DNA from: an uncultured Bacilli bacterium
Lineage (GTDB): Bacteria > Bacillota_I > Bacilli_A > RF39 > UBA660
Direction of reading: 5' to 3'
Length of the DNA stretch: 19,758 nt
NCBI GenBank assembly: GCA_934130405.1
Contig: CAKOXX010000022.1
Coordinates: forward strand, 1 to 19,758
Both the position numbers and the translations under genes were made by a program. Under the pieces are notes generated by a model. The model was not told the origin of the DNA and searched no databases. It saw only the letters and a list, made by a program, of their open reading frames with translations. How positions within the stretch are numbered: the first letter of the stretch is position 1; each line of letters opens with the position of its first letter. Shown here piece after piece: positions 14,792 through 19,758 of the stretch.

Positions 14792-15967
14792 ATGGCAAGT
14801 GTAAGTGTAAGTGGCATAGAAGGAACAGCAAGCGAAATTCAAGGAGTTAATGATATCTTAAAAAATACTGCAACTAATGCAAGCACATCGGCTGCTAGCA
14901 TTAGCAAGTTAGCTACAGAATTCGCTAGTTATAATAATCAAATAAGTGCAGATAATCCACCTCATTATGAACAATATACAGAAGGTGATAGTATTTGTAC
15001 TTATAATATATATGATACTTGGGTAACAACAACTGGTGGATTAGAAAGTAGGGCAGCATCATTAGCATCTAAAGCTGACGAAATAAATTCTGTAGTTGAT
15101 AGAATTAGTTCAAAAGTAGCAGACGTTCAAACTATTGCAGTAGCAATACAAGGATATATTGATTCAATTCAAGATATATTATCAAATAGTGATACTATGA
15201 GTAAATGTGGTATAAATTTAAGTTCAGGAGTAGTAGCATCTGCATTTTTAGCTTTGGGTAGAGATGGAGTTGCTAAAGCAAACTTGGCTACTAGTGGAGC
15301 AGATATTAATAGTAGAAACTTTCTTGATTATGATAATATAAAAGATGATGAAAAGTTAAATGGTGGCTTATTATCTTTTGAAAAACAAGATGATGGAAGC
15401 TACTTAATTAAAAAAGATGGAGAGTCTACGGGATATTATACGACTGGTTTAGCAGCCGGTTTATATATGAAAACATTAGTAAATGGTGCCACTGCTAAAG
15501 AGAAAGAAAAAGTCAAGAATTCAACTAACATAGATGATAATCAAGAAAAATTCCCATTAAAAGGTGAAGAGGCTCTTAATAATGTTAAAAAAGGTTTCTC
15601 TAGTATTGTAGATGAGACACAAGATAATGCACAGAATCTTAAGATGAGCATTTCAGCTAAAGATCTTAGCGGAGAAACTAGAACAATTGATGAGTTTAAA
15701 CCAACGAGAACTCCAGACAGTGTTTCAACTGTACGTGGCACAACAACGGAAACATATTTAATGGATAATGGAAACAAACTTATTTTTGAAAAAAGCGGAT
15801 TAAGTCAAATTATGAGTGTAGTTGATAAAAAAGATTATCCACTAGCTAGAAGATTTTTTGATAAAAGTGGTAAACAATCAACGCTTTATCTTTATAACTA
15901 TAACAAGGATGAGTATTATACAGTTGAAAATGGAAAATTAATTTATCGAGGCAAAATATCAGACTGA
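14792..15967 (+). CDS. Candidate T7SS substrate, copy 2, with a different C-terminal domain
   Basis: A 391-aa paralogue of the preceding gene, with the same N-terminal region to about residue 265, including the TWVTTTGG turn. From there the last ~125 residues are unrelated to copy 1. This end contains SAKDLSGETRTIDEFKPTR, then a Tyr-rich, beta-looking stretch (TLYLYNYNKDEYYTVENG) and a basic end. I recognise no toxin, enzyme or adhesin motif in it. AAGGAG precedes the ATG, 19 bases after the copy 1 stop. The gene ends in a strong terminator, with no immunity-sized gene between it and the terminator. A polymorphic effector is the best guess; a secreted structural or surface protein is the alternative. 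Confidence 0.7.
   Translation: MASVSVSGIEGTASEIQGVNDILKNTATNASTSAASISKLATEFASYNNQISADNPPHYEQYTEGDSICTYNIYDTWVTTTGGLESRAASLASKADEINSVVDRISSKVADVQTIAVAIQGYIDSIQDILSNSDTMSKCGINLSSGVVASAFLALGRDGVAKANLATSGADINSRNFLDYDNIKDDEKLNGGLLSFEKQDDGSYLIKKDGESTGYYTTGLAAGLYMKTLVNGATAKEKEKVKNSTNIDDNQEKFPLKGEEALNNVKKGFSSIVDETQDNAQNLKMSISAKDLSGETRTIDEFKPTRTPDSVSTVRGTTTETYLMDNGNKLIFEKSGLSQIMSVVDKKDYPLARRFFDKSGKQSTLYLYNYNKDEYYTVENGKLIYRGKISD
14909..15574 (+). repeat. Direct repeat, copy 2 of a 666-bp perfect duplication
   Basis: Identical to 13657-14322. Upstream, the 117 bases from the start codon differ at about 20 positions, most of them silent. Downstream, similarity is lost within a few tens of bases. Confidence 0.93.
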
Positions 15968-15990
15968 TGAGAAATTTTCTCATCTTTTTT
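15966..15990 (+). terminator. Intrinsic terminator closing the T7SS locus
   Basis: GATGAGAA, loop ATT, TTCTCATC and six T. The stem begins within the stop codon of the second large substrate gene. Confidence 0.88.
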
Positions 15991-16003
15991 CATATAATTA
16001 ATT

Positions 16004-16123
16004 ATGAATAATGATTTAATAATCAAAATAGCTATTATTGCTAATAGAAAGTTGTATCAAGAAGAAAAAATAACATATAAAATGTATCAAGAAGCAGAAA
16101 AAGAATTACTTAAAAGTAGGTGA
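16004..16123 (+). CDS. Small SHOCT-like ORF before the recombinase
   Basis: A 39-aa ORF. The pattern KLYQEEKITYKMYQEAEKELL resembles the short helical SHOCT-type segment (L-x-E-x-x-I-T-x-x-x-Y/F-x-x-x-K/E-x-x-L-L), and small proteins of this kind often precede serine recombinases in Bacillota elements. No ribosome binding site is visible before the ATG, which lies only 14 bases after a terminator, so expression is doubtful. Its TGA stop is part of the AGGTGA that could serve as ribosome binding site for the recombinase, and it is in the same frame as the recombinase. Confidence 0.45.
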   Translation: MNNDLIIKIAIIANRKLYQEEKITYKMYQEAEKELLKSR

Positions 16124-16132
16124 GTTTTTATA
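16118..16132 (+). promoter_or_regulatory. Ribosome binding site and non-canonical ATA start of the recombinase
   Basis: AGGTGA (16118-16123) is followed six bases later by ATA (16130-16132). Between the TGA at 16121 and the TTG at 16229 this frame has no ATG, GTG or TTG. The ATA sits where relatives of this recombinase begin (M-x-x-F-T-I-R type N-terminus). Confidence 0.6.
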
Positions 16133-17728
16133 GAACTATTTACTATTAGAAGTAAACTTCAAAATGGTAGCAGTCTTGCTGATATTTCACTACGAGTAGT
16201 AATCTATGCTAGAGTTTCTACTGACCATTTGGAACAGAAAAACTCTTTAAATAATCAACTTGAATACTTTAAAAACTATATCAAAAAAAATCCTAAATGG
16301 ATTTATATAACTAGTTATATAGATGATGGTATAACAGGTACTAATGACTTAAAAAGAGAACAATTTATGAAGATGATATTTGATGCTAAAAATGATAAAT
16401 TTGACCTTATCTTAACAAAAGAAATATCGAGATTTTCAAGAAATACTTTAGATAGTATTAAATATACACGGGAATTACTAGAAAATGGTGTTGCTGTTTT
16501 TTTTCTTAATGATAATATTAATACCTTACTACCAGATGCTGAATTAAGACTTACTATAATGGCATCTCTTGCTCAAGATGAAGTAAGACGTTTATCAGAA
16601 AGAGTAAGATTTGGAATGCAACGAGCGATTGAAAAGAAAAAAATATTAGGTAATAATTCTTTGTATGGTTATTATAAAGATAAAAAAACAAATAAATTGG
16701 TAATTAATCAAGAAGAAGCCATAATTGTAGAACAAATATATAAGTTATATACAATAGATAAATTATCTTTAACGAAAATAGCAAAGTATTTAACAGATAG
16801 AAACATTAAAACTAGTTTAGGTTATAACTTTACAGTATCATCATTATCAAGAATAATTGAAAATCCTAAATATAAAGGTTACTACTGTGGCAGAAAAACA
16901 AGAGTAGTTGATTATATGAGTAAAAGAATTGAATATTTGGATAAGTCTAAATGGTTGATTAGTGCTGATAAAATAAATATTCCTCCTATAATAAATGAAG
17001 AGTTATGGAGCTTAGCTAATAAGAGATTAGAAAAGAGAAAAGCTAATTACAAAAGAAAAAATAGTAACAAAAAACTTTATCTATATAGTGGAAAAATATA
17101 TTGTCTTCCTGATAATAGTTTATTTTATCGAAGATATTTTAAACAAGATAAAAAAGATGCAACTTGGATTTGTTCTAAGCATTTAAAAGAGGGAAGGAAT
17201 AGTTGTTTAACATTAAGCCTTAGAGAAAGTGAATTAAATAATATTTTTAATGATTTATTAGAAAGGTTAAATATTTGTGAAGATGTAGTTTCTTTATTAA
17301 TGACTAAATATAAAGAGATTAATAAAAGAAGTTTAACTAGAAAGAAAAAAAGAAAAGAATTAGGTAATCTTAAAGAAAAGAATGATAAACTTTTAAATCT
17401 ATATTTAGATAATGTTATTACTAAATCAGAATTAACAGAAATGATAAATAATAATAAAGAACTAATAAATATTAATAAAAAAGAAGAAGTAAATATTAAT
17501 TTAGAAGAAATTAATAACGAATTAAAAAGATTAATAAATAGTAAAGAAATACAAGAGAAGATAATTAATGAATTATTAAAAAGAATAACCGTTACAAGTA
17601 CTAATAATAGTATAAAGCTTGATATATATCTAAAAAAAATAAGTGATTTAGATGAATATACAATAGAAAAAGAGTTTATAAGGGATAAAAAACAGTTAAT
17701 CTACCTAGTTACTCATCATTTTGATTGA
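16130..17728 (+). CDS. Large serine recombinase (resolvase plus recombinase domains), start codon degenerate
   Basis: A site-specific DNA recombinase of about 532 aa. The N-terminal resolvase domain has VIYARVSTDH with catalytic Ser30 and Arg28, then DDGITGT, EISRFSRN and EVRRLSERVRFGM. The recombinase domain follows (about 185-320), then a zinc-ribbon region, then a long charged coiled coil (about 370-480). In the zinc region Cys residues in IYC, WIC and SC remain, but the His usual after the first Cys is absent. A start at TTG 16229 would remove the catalytic Ser, so translation must begin upstream. The best candidate is ATA at 16130, apparently a mutated ATG. The gene is either weakly expressed or recently inactivated. 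No other phage or conjugation genes are nearby. Confidence 0.78.
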   Translation: MELFTIRSKLQNGSSLADISLRVVIYARVSTDHLEQKNSLNNQLEYFKNYIKKNPKWIYITSYIDDGITGTNDLKREQFMKMIFDAKNDKFDLILTKEISRFSRNTLDSIKYTRELLENGVAVFFLNDNINTLLPDAELRLTIMASLAQDEVRRLSERVRFGMQRAIEKKKILGNNSLYGYYKDKKTNKLVINQEEAIIVEQIYKLYTIDKLSLTKIAKYLTDRNIKTSLGYNFTVSSLSRIIENPKYKGYYCGRKTRVVDYMSKRIEYLDKSKWLISADKINIPPIINEELWSLANKRLEKRKANYKRKNSNKKLYLYSGKIYCLPDNSLFYRRYFKQDKKDATWICSKHLKEGRNSCLTLSLRESELNNIFNDLLERLNICEDVVSLLMTKYKEINKRSLTRKKKRKELGNLKEKNDKLLNLYLDNVITKSELTEMINNNKELININKKEEVNINLEEINNELKRLINSKEIQEKIINELLKRITVTSTNNSIKLDIYLKKISDLDEYTIEKEFIRDKKQLIYLVTHHFD

Positions 17729-17753
17729 TTTTTTTAAAAAAAAGTAGTATAAT
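17725..17753 (+). promoter_or_regulatory. Sigma-A type promoter for the cell-wall peptidase gene
   Basis: TTGATT (17725-17730), a 17-base spacer and a perfect TATAAT (17748-17753). The -35 box overlaps the recombinase stop codon. The ribosome binding site GAGGGGG follows before the ATG at 17780. Confidence 0.72.
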
Positions 17754-17779
17754 AAGTCAACAAATGAGGGGGATATATT

Positions 17780-19669
17780 ATGGACAATTATGTGCGATAT
17801 TTAATTAGATTTATTGCTATTTTATTTCTAGTCGGTGTAGCATTTTTGTTTGTTATTGTAATAAAGAATAATACAACTAGTAAATTAAATAACAAAACAG
17901 ATTTAACTAATGTAATTAATCATGATGAAGCAGATACTACTAAAGAAGATTCTAAGACAAGTGATACTAAGAAAGAAGAAACAACCAAAGAATCAACAAC
18001 AGATAATACTTCATCTACAACAAATAATACAACCAGTAAAAGTATAACTAAATATAATGGAACAAATTCATCAACAACTACTAAGAGTAATACTACTACA
18101 AATAGTACAACTAAAACAGTAACAAGTAATGAAACAAATAATAGTAATAATATAAATAATCAGAAGAAAACAATTAAAACAGAGGAAACTAAAAAAGATA
18201 CTTCAACATCAAAAACTGATACTGATAAAGAAGTGGAATTTTCACTAAATTTTGATAAGAAAACATTGAATGTTGGTGAAACTGCTAAGATAGTTGTTAC
18301 TTCTGATACTAAAAATTTAAAAGTCAATTATAAGTCATTTGATAAGTCAGTAGCTACTGTTACAAGTACTGGAACAATTAAAGCTTTAAAGAAAGGAAGC
18401 ACTTATCTAGAAGTTAATGTTAATGAAGATTCATCTAAGATTATTGAATTAGTAGTTACTAATTCTACAACAAATAATGTAAATAATAATTCATCTAATA
18501 ATAATCAAAATACTAATTCATCAACATCAAAGGATAATAATCAAAGTACTGATACTAGTGATAAAAGTAATTCTAGTAATACACCAACAAAACCAAGTGA
18601 TAGTAACAATAATAGTTCTACTACAAATGATAGTAATCAAACAACAGATAATGACAAAACAGATACTAAAAATGATACTACTACAACACCTAGTGTAAAG
18701 AATGGTTGGTATACAGTAAATGGTAAAAAATACTTTTATAAAAATGGTAATAAAGTAACAGATAGTTATGTAGATTATATTTATTTAGATAAAAATGGTG
18801 TTGCTCAAGCAAAGATTGGTAACTTCAGTGCTACCTTATATGGAGCTACTGCTTGGACTAATCAAAGTGTTAATATAAGAAAAGCTGCTAATCAAAATAG
18901 TAGTTTATTAGGAACAATACCAACTGGTGGTAAAGTAAAGATTTTATTTAGTGATAATTCATCAACTAAGTATATAAAAATTAAATATAATAACATCACT
19001 GGTTATGTATATTCAGACTTTTTATTAATTAATCTACCAGATGTTATTCCTGATATGTTATATGAAATAACTAGTGCTTCATCATCAACTTCTAAGGCTG
19101 CTAATACTGCTATTCCTGGTATTACTGGCAAGAACTTATATGGTTTTACTAAAAAATATAATTCTAAAATAGGTAAGGAAACTTATTATGCACCACTTTT
19201 ATATCCAACAGCAAAGAAATTACAAAGTGCTTATAATAAAGCTAAAAAAGACGGATATAATTTAAAAGTATATGATGCTTATCGTCCACATGATGTAACA
19301 GTTTCTTCAAATAGTAATTTTAGAAAATTATATAACTCTAATTCTAAAGTTAAAAATGCTATTGACTATGATAAAGAAGGTAACTATTGGGGACCATCTT
19401 GGTTCTTAGCAAGTAGTGTTTCTGCTCATAATAAAGGAGTAGCTCTTGATATTGCTATTACTAATAGTAAAAATCAGGAATTAAAAGCTCAAACTGCTTA
19501 TGATACTTTAGATACGACTTCAATTGTAAAATATAATAACTCTGTTGCTAATAAATTAAGAAGTATTATGTTATCACAAGGATTTAGTCCACTAGAATCA
19601 GAATGGTGGCATTTCCAAGATAATGATTACTATAGTAATAGTAAAGTTGTAACATTTCATTTAAAATAA
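17780..19669 (+). CDS. Membrane-anchored cell-wall protein with Big_2-like, SH3b and VanX-type D-Ala-D-Ala peptidase domains
   Basis: A 629-aa extracellular protein. A short cytoplasmic N-terminus precedes one membrane segment (about 8-29) with no evident cleavage site, so it is probably anchored. Then come a Thr/Ser/Asn/Lys-rich linker (about 32-150), a bacterial Ig-like Big_2 domain (about 152-230, KTLNVGETAKI), a second low-complexity linker (about 230-305) and a choline/glucan-binding-like repeat (NGWYTVNGKKYFYKNGN, about 308-345). An SH3b domain follows (about 355-416, VNIRKAAN). The C-terminal M15D peptidase has DAYRPH (499-504), SAHNKGVALD (548-557) and EWWHF (608-612). Expected zinc ligands are His550, Asp557 and His611, with catalytic Glu608. 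It should cleave D-Ala-D-Ala dipeptide or the ends of peptidoglycan stems, and more likely remodels the wall than confers vancomycin resistance, since no vanHA or vanRS is present. Confidence 0.88.
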   Translation: MDNYVRYLIRFIAILFLVGVAFLFVIVIKNNTTSKLNNKTDLTNVINHDEADTTKEDSKTSDTKKEETTKESTTDNTSSTTNNTTSKSITKYNGTNSSTTTKSNTTTNSTTKTVTSNETNNSNNINNQKKTIKTEETKKDTSTSKTDTDKEVEFSLNFDKKTLNVGETAKIVVTSDTKNLKVNYKSFDKSVATVTSTGTIKALKKGSTYLEVNVNEDSSKIIELVVTNSTTNNVNNNSSNNNQNTNSSTSKDNNQSTDTSDKSNSSNTPTKPSDSNNNSSTTNDSNQTTDNDKTDTKNDTTTTPSVKNGWYTVNGKKYFYKNGNKVTDSYVDYIYLDKNGVAQAKIGNFSATLYGATAWTNQSVNIRKAANQNSSLLGTIPTGGKVKILFSDNSSTKYIKIKYNNITGYVYSDFLLINLPDVIPDMLYEITSASSSTSKAANTAIPGITGKNLYGFTKKYNSKIGKETYYAPLLYPTAKKLQSAYNKAKKDGYNLKVYDAYRPHDVTVSSNSNFRKLYNSNSKVKNAIDYDKEGNYWGPSWFLASSVSAHNKGVALDIAITNSKNQELKAQTAYDTLDTTSIVKYNNSVANKLRSIMLSQGFSPLESEWWHFQDNDYYSNSKVVTFHLK

Positions 19670-19682
19670 GTTTTTACTAATT

Positions 19683-19758
19683 GAGTCTGTAAATAAATTT
19701 GTGTAAATAGAAAATCTTTCCATGATAAAATAAAAGAAATGGAGAGATTTTATTATGG
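19683..19758 (+). mobile_element. Possible left end of an IS256-like insertion sequence (continues past window)
   Basis: The sequence GAGTCTGTAAATAAATTTG from 19683, followed by TGTAAA, resembles terminal inverted repeats of IS256-family elements as I remember them. A start codon with ribosome binding site (GGAGAG, then ATG at 19755) appears about 72 bases further, where the transposase of such an element would begin. Only the ATG and one base of that gene are inside the window. No second inverted repeat or target duplication can be seen. Confidence 0.35.
19711..19751 (+). repeat. Inverted repeat that sequesters the ribosome binding site of the gene at the right edge
   Basis: AAAATCTTTCCAT (19711-19723) pairs with ATGGAGAGATTTT (19739-19751) over 13 bases with a single G-U pair and a 15-base loop. 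The GGAGAG ribosome binding site lies in the right arm, four bases before the ATG at 19755. Confidence 0.7.

Noticed and set aside
12483..15967. YxxxD/E export motifs in the small and large T7SS proteins
   Set aside because: Matches such as YIGAD and YTEGD exist, but they lie before the Trp turn rather than after the second helix where the known signal sits. In such Tyr- and Asp-rich proteins they can be chance.
15993..15998. TATAAT as promoter of the small ORF at 16004
   Set aside because: The box ends only five bases before the ATG, so the transcript would start at or after the start codon, and no -35 box fits because the terminator occupies that space.
16121..16123. TGA between the small ORF and the recombinase read as Trp (mycoplasma-type code)
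   Set aside because: tsaE and tsaB end in TGA at normal family lengths and overlap the next start, and Trp is written as TGG throughout. The standard code applies. Readthrough at this one codon remains possible and is noted in the findings.
16229..17728. Recombinase starting at the TTG at 16229
   Set aside because: This start would exclude the catalytic YARVST motif, which is present in frame just upstream, and it has no ribosome binding site.
17870..18700. AT-rich repetitive stretch as a CRISPR or microsatellite array
   Set aside because: The repetition comes from codons for a Thr/Ser/Asn/Lys-rich linker. No regular repeat unit or spacer structure is present.
17780..19669. Vancomycin-resistance VanX
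   Set aside because: The catalytic motifs match the family, but no VanH, VanA/B ligase or VanRS neighbours are present, and the surface-anchored multi-domain layout differs from resistance VanX.

Overview
The window comes from a low-GC Bacillota genome, probably an uncultured or gut-type Bacilli or Erysipelotrichia-like lineage. This rests on the strongly AT-rich sequence, AGGAGG-type ribosome binding sites, the tsaE-tsaB-rimI-tsaD gene order and a Firmicutes-type (T7SSb) EssC. TGA works as a stop here (tsaE and tsaB end in ATGA overlaps), so the standard bacterial code applies. No species can be named from the sequence alone.

Left third (1-5530, mostly + strand). The window opens in the 3' end of a 5S rRNA. 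An extended -10 promoter follows, then an overlapping operon for the tRNA t6A37 modification proteins TsaE, TsaB and TsaD with the acetyltransferase RimI. The first codons of rimI contain a perfect inverted pair of consensus DnaA boxes. After a terminator comes a two-gene unit encoding a FIST-domain sensor-like protein and an NAD(P)-type aldehyde dehydrogenase, closed by a strong terminator.

5560-7530 (- strand). This is an ABC importer operon of the nitrate/sulfonate/thiamine-precursor class. The permease and ATPase are intact. The substrate-binding protein is only a C-terminal remnant of about 140 codons, cut off at about position 7530.

7540-16000 (+ strand). A compact type VII secretion (ESX/T7SSb) locus begins exactly where the binding-protein gene breaks off. 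It holds an EssC-type triple-ATPase motor with an FHA domain, an EsaB/YukD ubiquitin-like protein, three small helical proteins of WXG100 size, and two tandem candidate substrates of 410 and 391 aa. Two small proteins carry a W-x3-GG signature in place of the classical W-x-G, and both large proteins carry W-x4-GG. The two large genes share a 666-bp block with no mismatch, flanked by a diverged 5' end and unrelated 3' ends, which is the pattern of gene conversion between polymorphic effectors. EssA, EssB and EsaA are not in the window. A perfect terminator sits inside the locus and could set expression ratios.

16004-19758. A small SHOCT-like ORF precedes a large serine recombinase whose only well-placed start is ATA, apparently a mutated ATG. 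Next comes a membrane-anchored, Ser/Thr/Asn-rich cell-wall protein with a Big_2-like domain, an SH3b domain and a VanX-type D-Ala-D-Ala peptidase. The last bases look like the left end of an IS256-type insertion sequence.

The most interesting region is 7530-16000: a minimal, unusual T7SS module next to a recombinase and a broken transporter gene, with recombining effector genes whose C-terminal domains I do not recognise.
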